64,000 nt of DNA from Dendrophyllia cribrosa (GCA_024195265.1 JAJLRJ010000009.1:33458637-33522636); one strand, 5' to 3'. Counted from the stretch's first letter, positions 31,936-44,780 are shown. Program-made: numbers and translations. Notes: generated from the letters alone by a model not told the origin.

Positions 31936-32398
31936 GTTAGACAATTTAAGATTAAGATAAGGTTTACGATTAGGGTTATCATTGGCATTGGTTTTGTCCT
32001 GAGGTTAGGCATAGTCATTAAAATTATTATGTTAAGGTAAATTTTTGAACGCGAACGAGAAAAATGAAAGAGTAATGAACAATAGAAGTGATGGTCCATA
32101 TGATATTTCAACATCATGTTAAAAGTGTTATTGGCGTTATCCAAACATGCGTTTCAACAATATTCTCATTAAGTTACATAACTTAGAATGCCAGCGTTAG
32201 CCAATTAATGTTATTGCTTTCAAAGCTGTGTTATGGTTAATAAAGGGGGCCGAGGTTTAATGCGGCCCCTGATTACACATCATTCATTCAAATTCAAACT
32301 GGGTTATCAGGAAATATACTTTGACCGCGTATGCGGAAGGCGCATGAAGATCAAGTTATACGTATGCGTTAACGATAAAGTTCTTTACCTTACATTTA

Positions 32399-32760
32399 GA
32401 AGTACACGACCAACTTTCAAGAGGATGATTTTGATTATTTTAGCTCTCGACATGCAAGACAAGAAAAAAAAGATGTTCTTCCGTCAACGCAGCAAATGTT
32501 GTTCTTCACCACCATTTGTCTTCAGTCCCGGTCCAGCACCACCATCACTCTTCTCGTTTTAGCAGTTCGAGCAAATTCACACGTGTCCACGTACAGGTTA
32601 AATCTTTCTCGTTTTCTCTTGTTACTCAGGCCGTTAAGCTTCAACACCAGATTTTGCGTGGATTCTCCTTGGAGAGTGATGCCTTTCATTCGAATTACCC
32701 GGACGATCACAACCGACAGACTTCTGTCGTCTTTGTTTTCGGGCCTTTCTCGTACAAGTA
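32399..32760 (-). promoter_or_regulatory. Probable 5' leader exon of PLAC8-D
   Basis: The donor TGTAAG|GTAAAG lies 0.7 kb upstream of coding exon 1, with blocks shared with the B and C leaders (see those entries). The overlapping short open frames are unlike any protein I know, so I read it as untranslated leader. Confidence 0.4.
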
Positions 32761-33072
32761 AAGTAATCAGAAAAATAAATTTACCGAAACACGAATTAAG
32801 TTTTGTTTCATTTTAATTAGATAATTAATTTACCACTTCACATCAAACGTTGCTTGAAGAACAACTGAATTCAATCGACTTCTTGACAGGGTAATAACCA
32901 GTTTATTAAACATTACGGTCTTTTTGTATTGTGCACATTTTTAATACATATGAGCGTGTATTGTGCACATTTCTTAGCCATTATTATTTTCATATTAGCT
33001 TACTCGTATTTTTAAAGGAAAGTCTTAAATTGGAGTTCATTTAACAGATCAGACCGACAATATTAGTGTGTT

Positions 33073-33298
33073 CTATTTCAATGAACGTTGTCGGATGAAA
33101 GCTCAAAGCTACAAGCCAAGATAGTTGGGAGCGGCGCAAAATAAACGTTTTTCCCGCTCGTCGCATCGCTCATTCGCGCCGTTTCTTTTCGTTTCACCGC
33201 TCCCAACTATCTGCATGCCTGGAACAGGTGCTCGGTTTACTCGTTCGGTCTTGACTTGTAGGCTTTGAGCTTTCACCCGACAACGTTAATTGAAATAG
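33073..33298. mobile_element. Fold-back element with nested inverted pairs
   Basis: The outer arms are CTATTTCAATGAACGTTGTC and GACAACGTTAATTGAAATAG, with GAAAGCTCAAAGCTACAAG. The inner arms are AGATAGTTGGGAGCGG and CCGCTCCCAACTATCT. Confidence 0.8.
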
Positions 33299-33622
33299 CT
33301 GTGTATAGCTATTATACTTATTCCAATGCAGTGTCATTTTGTCCCCAGTACGCGAGCAAGTTCTCGGGTTCGGGGGCGGGGATTGGAGAGAAATAGGGGG
33401 AAGAGGGCTATTTTTTCCACTGTGGTATTGCCACCTATTGTATATAAAATTACTGCTCAAATAACAATTGATCACGTGACTTAAATAATCCCGTTTGAAA
33501 CGCCCAAACAAGACAACAAGACAAATTTATAATTTGTTTTATGGATACACGAAGTTCGAGTTCTGCTTGTTATTGTTGACTATCAATTTTAATATGACCG
33601 ATAGTTCGTCTTTAGGTCTAGT

Positions 33623-35758
33623 CAGGAGCCATAATCGGGGACGGAGACCGCAACAACATGTCATTTCTTTAGAGCTGCCTGTCCCCATGTAAAGGACAAT
33701 TTGGGCTATTTTTAGCAGAAATTGCGCCATCGCGTGTGACACGCGCGTGTGTCTGCGCGGACGTCACGTTTAAAAAATTCAAAACAATGGCGGCCGAAAT
33801 TTGTACTTTTAGGTTGGATTTTTCTCTAAAGTGAGCGCTTTTATAGATTAAGACTCGCATAGAGAACACGATACACTCATTACTAGTTTAGGTAAAGTTT
33901 GAGTCAAGACATATATCACATGACCCGCACGAAAAGACCGAAAGGCGCCAAAATGTGTGGCGCTGTGGCGCTTGAGTTGAATGAATGAAATTAGCGAAGG
34001 AGTAAAAGTTGAAAAGTTTTTCCCGAGCTGCGGTAGTCAGCTAATTCCTGCAGTCATTTCAAGCAAAATGGATCCAGTAAACTGCCTTAAAACTATTTTG
34101 TTACGCTGGATTGTTAAAAAGGTCTATGGACTGACCTGAACTGTTTGAGAAAATTTATAATTCAACTGACGATGTTCTTGCATGCTCATTTGTTTGCGGT
34201 GTTCATAAGGCCGAGATGAAGAAATGGTTCAGTTTGCAGCTTGGAAACAAAAAAAACTGACGCATTCATCACGACTTTTTACAATGGAAATGGAATTGCT
34301 CTTTTCTTGTGTGCAACAGTATGTAAACCGCTAAAATTAAGCTTTTTTAAAAGCTGTTAACACATTTCTTCAATATTCTTGACGTTTCATGCGGATGAAT
34401 TCAAGGTTTGAATTTTCATCGAGTTTTAATAGTTGGATTGCTTTAAACATACAGCTGGTTAGGACTGGCATGTCACCTTAAAATAAGGTAAAGATATTAA
34501 TTCAATGTTGTCATTATTATTTATTGGTTCAAATATTTTTATTCACTTGTTTACCTGTAAAACGAGAAAGCGTAGTTTTGGTCAATGATGCACCGCATTT
34601 TGAATGTGTTCAGATTCATTTGTTTTCCCGTTTGTTAGCTATATCAGTTTTGATTTGTAGCTTGATTGGGTGACTGTAGAAGTTTATAGCACAATGTGGT
34701 TGGATTACGATAAAGATCGACTTGCAGCTGGGAAATTGAGTTAAGCTAAGCTTATGCTTGGAAAAATCACGGAGCAGTTACACTTAACTTCTCTTTGGTG
34801 TAAACTTGAAATGTATCTTCGCGTAAGCTTACTTTGAATTCGTGATCATTTCACTTAAAGTTAACATATAAGATCTTATAAAATTAACGTCACTGAACAT
34901 TAGTCTATTCTTTCATGGCCAATTTAATAGTAAGAATCCTGAGAATCATCAATTTTCCTAAAAAAGTGAAAAATGTTTGCAAGGTTTCTATAAGCTTAAG
35001 CTTTACTAAGCTTATATTTGCTTCACGTAGTATAAACTTAATACTGTCAGGAATGTATTATTCATGAGCTGTGTCTTCTACTTCTCAAATTAATAAACGC
35101 TAGCAAGTTGTAATAGTAACAAATAAGTTTATGTGTGTTTCAGTGGATTTTAGCGAACTTGCGCCGGTTGGTGGAAGCGGCCGCGTTGAGAAAATTTCTT
35201 ATGATAGAAAGAGTGACCTCAAACCAGCCTGTTCAGGGACTGGTATTAAAAAAGCCACTTCCATTCGAAGTATTTTAGAGCATTTTTGGCTTGAATTAAA
35301 CTGGCTCAGCTATCAGTGTTTTCATTTGCGGAAAAAATAATTGAAGCTTAACCAAGTGTCGTTAAGTTTTTCTGTCGGGAAGATCTTCTGACGGATGTCT
35401 TTAAAAAGACCATCAAATGACTTTTTTGATAATCTGCACGTTCTGTTAAAAAAGTTAAGCTTAATTATAATTAATCTTACACCAGTGTCTATTCTGTTGA
35501 GTGTACGGTAGATAAAAATTGTTTTTGTCGTTTCAGTCACTTTGTTTCAGTAAACTTCTACTAGTAGCGTCCACGTAAAAACTTCATTTGCAATTAACAA
35601 GCGCAAAAGACTTTTATTTTCCATATAAGGTAGAATTTGCGCGCGCTCTCATTGCGTCAAGGGTGGCGCAATTTCTGCTAAAAATAGCCCAACACGTCCT
35701 TAACATGGGTTTGCGTGGGCCCCACGCTTACGGTCTCCGTCCCTGATTATGGCTCCTG
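33623..35758. mobile_element. hAT-like TIR element, non-autonomous
   Basis: The ends are CAGGAGCCATAATCGGGGAC (left) and the complement of CAGGAGCCATAATCAGGGAC (right), continuing as GGAGACCG. A further matched block TTGGGCTATTTTTAGCAGAA runs on to ATTGCGCCA. The flanks GTCTAGT (33616-33622, 35759-35765) form a 7-bp perfect duplication (8 bp, GGTCTAGT, if one G was lost). About 1.9 kb of interior has no transposase; a 69-codon frame at 35131-35340 has no recognisable domain. Confidence 0.75.
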
Positions 35759-35861
35759 GTCTAGTTTATCATGTTCTTCAGTCAAGATCAGTGGATGTTT
35801 TTTGCCAAAAAAAGGCTCAAAGGGCCCCTTTTGCCCACCCCTCCCTCCACCCCGCCTCTTA

Positions 35862-36334
35862 AAGTGCTCATAACCTCTTTTTTTTTTTTATTATTTTCGT
35901 ATCTAAATCTACACGTCACGTAATGAACATCTGCGAAATTTTTTTTGATTTCAGCAAAACGTGATTTTTTTTATGAATATATCAAATAATTAAAATCCTA
36001 TTTTTTTGTGGTATACCCGTCCCGCTGTTAAGAAGGCCAACGGGCTCACGTTCCTTAATGTACGTCACAGTTTCTTTGTTTAAAGTCACAAGTTCCTTTG
36101 TTTGAAGTTATGTGTTCTTTAATCTACGTCACGGATCCTTTTTTAACCGAGAGGGACCGAGAGAAGACTAATGCGAATGGTGGACCAAAATGGCGGCAAA
36201 TTTCGAAGACTTTAAAAACTCATAAAAAATTCACGTTTTGCTGAAATCAAAAAATTTTTTCGCAGATGTTCATTACGTGACGTGTAGATTTAGATACGAA
36301 AATAATAAAAAAAAGGTTATGGGCACTTTAAGCC
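35862..36334. mobile_element. TIR element with TTAAAGTGC ends
   Basis: CTTAAAGTGCTCATAACCTC and ACGTCACGTAATGAACATCT on the left are inverted at 36218-36334 (AGATGTTCATTACGTGACGT, GTTATGGGCACTTTAAG). The interior repeats TTCTTTAATSTACGTCACRG twice. Confidence 0.75.
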
Positions 36335-36739
36335 CTAACGATGGATCTAGATCATCCTTAACAAGCTTTCAAACGGAATCCTTACAATATTTTATAACAC
36401 TGGGTAGTTTCTAAGACATTTCTACGTGTCTCTGTAACCCAGTTGCCCATAACAATCTACTTTAGTTTTTAACTTCATTTTATCGTGACAATTTGCCTAT
36501 TAATGACCTTTACTCTAAAACCCTTTACTTTAAGCTTCTACGACTCCCACCGGTATTCCAAAAGGAAATGTAGAAAAACAAAAACAATAATAAGTGAGCC
36601 CGCGGGGGACGATGTGAAGAGGGAAGACCTTTCCCCTCTCCCCAGCCTTCTAGTGGCACAAAGAGGCCTCTGCGGAGGAGAAAGTGCTGGGCACGCATGA
36701 GTGAGGATCGATTGCGTGACGAGCACAAAGCAAATCTGC

Positions 36740-38450
36740 TGCGTAGGAAGGTGCAGTTTATAGCAACGATATGCTGTTTATTGCTTGCATCGTCGCTAAG
36801 GACTTGTTATTAATTTAACATTCCATTGCGTGATCCGAATTTGTCAAAAAAGCAGCTGATTTTGTGTGGATAACAGTAAACTTTCTGAATAGTCGGGAAA
36901 AAACGCTCTCCTCAGTGAAGATATTGGTATACATTTAATAGATCAAAACCCTATATCGAAAATTATACAGACAATCTCGAAACAGGAGCCTATTTTAAGT
37001 AAACATTAGATTGATAACATCAAAACCCATTTTAATCATCAAAGTTTTGAAGATGAAAACAGAGAAGAAATTTTATATTATTCATTTTTTTTCCGCTTTG
37101 TTTTGTTTTTGTTTCTATTTGTGAAACGTGATCTTTGGCATTTTTATAGCTGAATAGATCGGCTTTAGATTGCTAACACTTATGGGTCAGTGATCAGCTA
37201 TTAAAAGCTTCAAACATCTGTACAACATGCCGAACTTCCATAATCTGTTTTAATATTAATATACGCTTCTGCCCTCTGATGATATGTTATGGTTACCGCT
37301 ACCTTACGGAATACAGCTAATTTTCAAAACAACAAATCTTTGAAACAGAAGCTCGCATGATTAAAAAATAAGTTTTCTACGTGCTTGAAGTAAATCTGGG
37401 AACTCGATATCTAACACAACGTTACGAAACGCAAGCAATGCGCGAAATGTTTTTGTTTCGTTATACGTTTAGTGATTTTTATCTGGCTTAATTAGGGCGA
37501 TTCAGAGCATTTCTGGGTTGTTCGCAAGACAAGATTTCTTAATTAAAGTAAAACAAGTCTTTTGTTTCTTGTTTCTAAGGCGACTTGTAAACAGTCAACA
37601 AATAAAGGGTAGGAAAAACACACATAAACTAAAATGTACATGATGAAGTTTTTTTTAGTTGACCGGAGTATACAAACTTTCAATTCACAATTTTTGCTTG
37701 GAACGAATCTTATATCACATGTACAGGGGCGACAATATTAACACAAAATCAGTCACGTTGACTAAATTAACCACCGGATATAATTTAAATAAAATGTGTT
37801 TAGACAGGTAGTTTTCAGTAAGGGTTGAAAAAGTTAAAGACGCCGTGTAAAAGCGATAAATTTTTACACCATCTACTGGTAAAAAATTACCATCGCTGTA
37901 AGTGAATTGCGTGACGTTAGGATTCATCTCTGAAATTGACGGCTTTGCACGCAAGTTTTAATATACATGAAACCCTTTCAAAAAAATTGGCCCCAATTTA
38001 CATAAAGTTCAATTTAGCAAAACATTCTGATTATTCGTTGGTATGTTTTTCGCTAAGTAAGCGAAATATCGATTAGAAAAGAATACAGTTGCATTTATTT
38101 CGGTTTTTTTAAATCAATGTATTTTAATATGGGAGCGCAGTGAATAATAAACTTATAACCCGGGCAAACAAATATTAAATTCACATAGTTGGATATTTTG
38201 ATACTGCGCATAGCTCCCTCAAAACACGCAGTTTACCACAGAAATTGAAGCCACAAAAAGCAACATTCAACGTAGTAAAAATCTACCGAATTCCAGTTAT
38301 GGAAAAGAAAACAACTCGGCAGGATAGCAAATGCAAGCTGTATGAGCGAGCAATGTATTTACACATTTATAGGAACGAAGGGACGAACTAAAAACATTAC
38401 GGTTTGCGTTTTTTAAAACATCACTTGAATTGCCCTACGACGTTTTAGCC
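36740..38450. other. Gene-free A+T-rich stretch
   Basis: I see no splice-supported frame, TIR pair or tRNA-like sequence here. Scattered short frames only. Confidence 0.4.
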
Positions 38451-39470
38451 AAGGCTTGAATGGATTTGTTTATAATAAAATACGGAAAATATTCCGCGTG
38501 TTGTAGATTTCTACGCCAGATCAGTCAATGTATTAGGAGGCAGAAACATCGGTTGTATATTTCATCGGAGATTTTGTGCGTGATCTACCGATGTGAAATT
38601 CCCAGTGGGGAAAGGAGCGTGAAAGACAATTCTTTCGAATAAAAAGACAAAAAAAGGCTACAATTAAGCAGCATAGAACAAGCGAAGCTAGTCCTACGTT
38701 AAGCCCTTCGAAACAAAAAGCGCCGTTTTGAGCCCGGCGACTCGGCGCACGAAGGCAACACTCTACACATCGCGCATAGTAGAAATTGATTTTAAAAGTT
38801 CAAGATACGAAAATATTGCCGATGCGCCGATCGAGGATGCTTTTTTTCTCCCGGCAACCAAGTCAGAACATATGTACATTAAAACGAGCTTACCTGACAA
38901 TAACGACGTAGAAATACACTCCTCAAAGAACACACCCCTACTGAACCCTCGCAAACAAGATCAGATTGATTGGCCACACCAAATATGCAATGAAGCTTGT
39001 CAATTTCTTCATATTTACCAGTGTGACGTCAAGGTTACCTAGACACACTTTGCACTTGACAGGCATGTGCGAGAACAATACACAAATGACAGATGGAATA
39101 AGATAATAGGACTGCGAGATGCTGATACACGGTAATAATTCCAAATTATAGTATGAATTTTGAATATTTTTTTTTGTAAAAAGAATACACGTTAAACAAA
39201 GCTGACTGCATGTGCAGATGATTGCGTGCGTGAAATCTAGAATTGAGAAACGTGCAAACGTGATGAACGGAAATTGTGTCCTTGCATGCAATCAGGCCAA
39301 GCATTCTCTTCACATCCGGTCACACAAAGAAACACCTTCTCACATCCCCGGGTACACCCTGCTGTCCCCCCCTGTCCCGACAGTGTAAGTACATAAAGAA
39401 ACAGCGAGAAAGTGCCCTGAATTGCATTCAAGGAAAGGTGAATTTAAAAACAAATTCAAGCTGGTAGAGC
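38450..39470. other. Unassigned sequence with a 104-codon frame
   Basis: A plus-strand frame at 38728-39042 (for example RYENIADAPIEDAFFLPATK) has plausible composition but no recognised domain and no flanking splice or promoter support. It may be chance. Confidence 0.2.
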
Positions 39471-39494
39471 TAGAGAGCACAGAAGAAGGAGAAA

Positions 39495-39570
39495 TTCAGG
39501 CGGGGGAGGGGAGGGGAGTGGGGGAAACGAGGGGAGGGGGGACGGGAGGGGAGGGGGAAGGGAGGGGATT
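39495..39570 (+). repeat. G-rich purine tract (quadruplex-prone)
   Basis: About 75 bases of G runs of 3-6 separated by single A, T or GA steps, with many GGGG runs within canonical G-quadruplex spacing. Confidence 0.8.
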
Positions 39571-40320
39571 ATATTTGCCGTCTATTTCCCTTTAATTTCA
39601 TCTTGAAATTTTGACTTGCAAAATCTCAAGAATTGGAAAGATCGGGGAGTATAACGGTTTCTTCCATTTGTTACAAAGTCCACCTATGTCGCAGTCATGG
39701 TTTCGGCAAATTTAATGGGTTACTGTTGCTTTTTGTTTCTATGGTTTTCACGATGGGGTCACAAATAAATAAGCTTACAGGTTGTTTTGTTCAGTTGTCG
39801 GACTAAACGTATTGCATTTGTTATTTAAATTACAGCAACCTTTTGTCATCTTCCGAGAGAAATATTTTGATATCTACGCCTCCTGCGCATATGCATACAT
39901 TCTTTATAATGGTCACGCACTCCTTTTCGTACTAAAACTAGCAGTAATCACAGATTATGGAGACGCGTTAAAAGGAATTTCCGGCGGAAATGAGCCCCTG
40001 AAAAAATCAATAGGGGCGGCCATTTGGAAGACCGTCTACCAAAAACATCTCAAATTTTACTACACATAAACCACAGGACAACCAACACGAAATTAGGATT
40101 GCGTTCTTCGAACGCGAAAACTGAATACTGTACAGTTAATATTCAGTGCGAAGGATTATATTCCCCTCTACATATCAGCATTGTCAGATTAATGTTTCAA
40201 GCCAACGCCAAATGTAAATGTCAAAAAAATGTAAATTTTGTTTATAGTGGACGAGCACTTAGCTTGTAGCTAATTCACAGGCACGCCACTCAAATATAGA
40301 AACAAATATTATAAATTGAA

Positions 40321-40502
40321 CATAACATGTTAAAAATCCCAACTGGCAGGAGGCAGACCAGTCGGCTATTTTACAAGCGTGGTCGAGGAGATGAACTCGG
40401 GTCTACCGTGAAACAACTCCAGCTAGTGGTCAGAGCGGGACTTGAACTCGGGACCTCCGGATTTCAAGTCCAGCGCCCTAACCACACGACCATGCTGCCT
40501 CC
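40321..40502 (-). mobile_element. tRNA-derived SINE
   Basis: The minus-strand head GGAGGCAGCATGGTCGTGTG carries an A box (TGGTCGTGTGGTTAGGG), an anticodon-like region, and B box GAGTTCAAGTCCC. The body runs to CTGCCTCCTGCCAGTTGGG and ATTTTTAACATGTT. The repeat of GCCTCC at both ends and a tail after it are typical of a short SINE. Confidence 0.75.
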
Positions 40503-40837
40503 TCAATATGAATGAATTTATCAAAATCAGCAAAGCTTCGTTCGTATAAAAAAGAAAGGAGAATAAGTTTATGGCATTATCTTCCATACGGATTTACCAC
40601 TCGGTCTGGAATTGGGGTATCTTGGACAGAGACGAAATTAACTGATATAAATTGCGAATTTAAAAGCCGCCATTCTGGGCATCAAGATACAAACACGCGC
40701 GGTGAGTTGGCGAGTGTCACAGCAATTTTTATTCTAGACAATTCGCATGGTTCAGTCTTGAAGAGAAAAACAACAATGATCTTGCACCGAGTCAATTTAT
40801 TACTTTCAATCGGCCGAAAAAATAAATGAAATAAGCG

Positions 40838-41270
40838 CTATCTATCTTTCAGTTGAACCAGACCAACTGTCTTAGTTATGTCAAGAGAATTATCTTCAGT
40901 CAAAAAGTCAAACTTTTTTGGCTGATTCAGCAGTTTTTCTTCTAAGCCCTGATCTGAGTGCTCATCGTGAGCACTGCCACAGGCACCCATCGCGTTGTTT
41001 TGCCCCTCAGCATCTTTGCCAAGCCATTCTGCAACAACACTGGTTCGATTCTTGTTATCATTGGCACGATCGTTGTCGCCATCGTCATCTTCGTCATCAT
41101 CATCATTTCCGCTATCATAAGCATCGTCATCCTCGCCATCATCATTTCTGTCACCATCAACATCTTTGTTATAGTTAGCATTATTATCGTCGTCATCACT
41201 ATCACTTTCACCACAATCAACATCTTCGCCATCACTGTCCTCACTGACACTATCATCCGATTCATCACTG
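40838..41270 (-). CDS. Last exon of an Asp-rich acidic protein
   Basis: After a good acceptor (CTCTTGTTTTCAG) at 41271, the frame is open for 143 codons to TAG at 40838-40840. The first half is SDESDDSVSEDSDGEDVD and a long Asp/Asn/Gly-rich run encoded by mixed GAT/GAC codons. The second half is ordinary sequence (NRTSVVAEWLGKDAEGQNNA, LEEKLLNQPKKFDFLTEDN, TVGLVQLKDR). The ordered second half and absence of stops argue against a pure GAT microsatellite. Upstream exons were not found, so the family is unknown. Acidic nuclear proteins and secreted acidic biomineral proteins are both possible; no signal peptide can be judged. The opposite strand gives an Ile/Val-rich artefact frame. Confidence 0.5.
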
Positions 41271-41331
41271 CTGAAAACAAGAGTAAATTGTCACGTAAAA
41301 AGAAATTGTACGACCTGAACTGAAGGGCGAA

Positions 41332-41448
41332 ATGGCGGTTTTAACACACAGACCTCCCCCTGAACTTGCTCCAAGCCGCTCGTTTTTCTCTGCAATGATG
41401 ATTATTTTAGCTGTAGGATTATGCTTGGGTGTGTGCGAGGAGTGGTAA
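41332..41448 (+). CDS. Possible small membrane peptide or first exon
   Basis: ATG in good context (GCGAAATGG) opens a 38-codon frame: MAVLTHRPPPELAPSR, then SFFSAMMIILAVGLCLGVC and EEW-stop. A short Pro-rich N terminus followed by about 18 hydrophobic residues looks like a signal anchor. A potential donor (GTG|GTAAAG) overlaps the stop, so it may be a first coding exon. It lies head-on to the acidic exon. Chance is quite possible. Confidence 0.25.
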   Translation: MAVLTHRPPPELAPSRSFFSAMMIILAVGLCLGVCEEW

Positions 41449-42002
41449 AGCAAAGCGTAAATAGAATAAGAAGCAAAGGACCGCAAACGAAAATGCTGCT
41501 GGTGGATGTAGGATCTAGAAAAGATCTAATCAGCCAACAATAGAAATACGAACAATGTAAGCAAGGCTGATAATACATAGAACACTTAACGCGACAACAA
41601 CATGATAGAACCCAAACTGAAAGCCAAAATGCAACCGTGGACAGCTGTTTCCACCTGGTTGGGTCTCGTCAGCACGGTGTAGCAGCAAAAAATAGACATC
41701 GGCGTACGGGAAACATAGGCACGCATTGCGTGCATGAGCTATTTTGAAAATTATCTAAATGATATGAAATGGTGAAAGTAACAAAACAGCGGAAGTTAAC
41801 TCGCACAAATAACCGCTTGCAGATATACGTTTTTCAAATCCTCCGGCCCGCCCACTACCAAAAAAAATACCGAGATAACCAACTGGGTCCCGTTTCTCGT
41901 TTCTCGGCTAGCTTTTTTTCACGGGATTTCCGGAGTTATTTTTTGACGAAACTACGGTCCCAGTGAAATGAGCAACTTGTTTCAGTAATGAGTGTATTCA
42001 AT

Positions 42003-42905
42003 TAAATGTCAACCAGAAAAGTCCTGCACATAAATTTGATGCATCCAAATTGAAGGCTTATTATTTCCTGGAAATTTGTATCTAGTCTTTTTTTAAAGGT
42101 TTCTTTTATTATTCACAAAAGACACGTGGAAAAGGTTCCTTTGGCCTGGAAGACGCAAACTAATTAAATTAAATTGTTTTCAACTCCAAACCACAAGCTA
42201 ATTAAATTAGTGACACGAAAATTCTTTGAAGCACCTGTTTCTGTAATGTCAACCACAAAAGTCTTTCACAGAAACTAAACGCATGAAAAATGAATATAAG
42301 TAGTCTCCTAGTAAATTGGAACTAATATTATTTAAACAACTGTTTTTATTCTCTACAAAAAAGTCGTGCAAATAGAAACAGAACTAATTAGATTAAATTG
42401 TTTTCGACTCAAAACCTCAAGCTAATTGAATTACTTACACGAACATTGTTGAGGTTAACATTTGGAACCAAACACCTTTTCCTGTAATGTCGGCCAGCAG
42501 AAACTTAGCGCATCCAAAATGAATTTTGCTTGTTCCTAGTAAATTGCAACTAATATTTTTTAAACAGGCGTTTTTTAACGCACCATATAAATTAATTACA
42601 TAACGTTTTCTCGAAAACATGTTGAATTTCATCACGTACCAGTTTCTATAAGGACAAAGTTCAATATTTGCACGTGCACACAACGTGACTGCTCATACAA
42701 AATACAGTCGCTTCTCGCTTATAGTAAAGCTTGAGGCATACAATTAATAACCTACACATCAGCTCACATTAATTCAAAGAAAGATAAACGTTTTACATAC
42801 TGTAAATTGTAGATTAATTGCATTACATTTTCTCTGTTGAACTCCATGCATCACGGACAAGTTTCTATAAGGACAAAGTTCAACATTTTCACGTGCAGAC
42901 AGCGT
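42003..42905. repeat. Diverged ~240-bp tandem repeats
   Basis: Three units start near 42003, 42243 and 42485 (AATGTCAACCAGAAAAGTCC, AATGTCAACCACAAAAGTCT, AATGTCGGCCAGCAGAAAC), each with CTAGTAAATTG-like and AAGCTAATTAAATTA-like blocks. A further duplicated block TTTCTATAAGGACAAAGTTC occurs at about 42641 and 42861. Confidence 0.75.
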
Positions 42906-42999
42906 GTCTGACAAAAATAAAATCCAATTTTAAATAGTAATCTCTTGAAACCCAGGCTTGAAACATACAATTCATGTTCCGCATCATATTATTTGAAAT

Positions 43000-44780
43000 C
43001 GGCTTGCCGTTTTTGCAATAAAACTATACTCATACTTCAGTATAAGCTCACCTATGAACGTAACCGCAGTCCACATTTTTTGGACGTCTCATCCCCCGCA
43101 GACCATTCTACCATTCATGCATAGGGCACATTATAGGCGGTATTTCCGAATAAATGTCCTTGATATTGCCAGGTTAGCAAGCCAGTCGGGATTAGAGAAC
43201 AGTTCCCAAGCAACAAATTTTCAAACCTTTACACTTTTAGTGTTTGCGGCAACAATCGCGGAGATTCAAGATGGCTGATTTTCAATTCATGTCAAGTGCC
43301 CTTCTTTGACCTTCAGTAATACCATTTTAGAAGCGAAAATTTGATTGGCTGACATAGTACACGGTGTACATACTAGAGGCAATCTGATTGGTGTGACATA
43401 ACCCAAGACATACATACAAACAAACAAACTAACAAACATACTAACATCACAAACCAACCTTTGCGCCTGCTAATGAGCTATTTTTTTCAAAATAGCTCAA
43501 AAAATTGTCGGGGGTGCCAAACTTTATTTGCTCGAATGAAACTCGTGACGTCATGTTTATTTGTCATGATGATGATGATTCTGATGATGATACGGTTATC
43601 AATTTAGATTTAGATTTGAGAACGAGCTTCTACATCTCGCATTCTTCGCACTTCACGCGGTACCGATAAGATCTTTTACGAGACTTCGACGAAGACATAC
43701 TATTTAATCGACCACGACCAGATACCAACCACACATGCAAGATGGTCGCCACATGTTCTACTTAGGGCGCGTTTTTTTGGGACATATTCTGGTCATTCTG
43801 AAATCAGAATACGTTAACAAAACTATATTGTTTGCATTCTCACACACGAAAATTTTTCCAGGTACACATAGTCAAAGTAGCGACTTCTTTCCATATTTTA
43901 CGAGAGGAATAGGTGCAATAGTTTAAGGTTTTCTGTTTTTGGAATGGGCAGAATACGTAGAAAGAAACGCGCCCTTAGTTTCAATCCCTGCGCGGTCTAC
44001 ATTATCATTCCCATCTGGCTTGGCGGACCACAACGCAAATTTGTCGTTCTATGCCAGCTCACGCGGTGAGCATCTAATGGAGCTATCACATGAATGGCAT
44101 GATCGAAGTAGTATAGAGCTCGGTTAGAAAGTTAAGTGAGTAATGTGAGTTACGAAATAAAAACAAATAAATTAAGACATTGAATAACAAATTAATTCGG
44201 TAATTTTACTGTGTCTGTGGTGCACGAATAGCCAGCACGAACGCCAATTGTCTACCAAACTACACGTGGTGATGACCTCAGATGAGCTCAAATTTAAATG
44301 TTTGCCAATTCGCCAACGGCACAATGCGTGACCATGAGCAATTAACAAAGCAAAGAACTTGAAATATCATGCCGCTGTCGCGATAAGGAAAGTGAGGATA
44401 GACATCAAGCATAGACCGAGCACGTCTTCCTAGTCAGCAGACCTAGACAGAGTGGCGAAACGAGCGATATGGGGATAGCTTCCCTCTTTTTCTCCCCTCT
44501 CCACCCCCCTCGCTTCACTCACCCGGGTTGGGGGGGGTTCCTGAGCCGATGAGCCATGTAATTCGTTTAATTCAAAACTTATCCATGTTTTTTTTTTCTC
44601 ACGCTTTAGCATGAAATAACTTGGAGCTTTGTTATTCCGCCATATACGAGGCTACTCCATCCCATTATGTTTGCAGATGGAGCATTTTAAGTGTTCAAAC
44701 AAACCTTTGTATGGGTCGGTTAGGGTTGAAATGTTCCTTGGTCATGTCGATGTTCATCAAATCTGTTAATGAATAAAATG
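43000..44780. other. Gene-free stretch
   Basis: It holds an (A/C)AAACAAACAAACTAACAAAC run near 43420 and a GATGATGATGATTCTGATGATG microsatellite near 43567. No coding exon with splice support was seen. Confidence 0.4.

Noticed and set aside
31716..32144. 142-codon minus-strand frame
   Set aside because: It overlaps PLAC8-D coding exon 1 in another frame and a tRNA-like repeat; no domain or splice support.
32233..32816. Three overlapping frames at 32.2-32.8 kb
   Set aside because: The region is better explained as the untranslated leader of PLAC8-D, similar to segments upstream of B and C.
40958..41323. Ile/Val-rich multi-pass membrane protein on the plus strand
   Set aside because: It is the antisense of the Asp-rich GAT/GAC stretch; the minus strand has the acceptor site and a non-repetitive coding tail.
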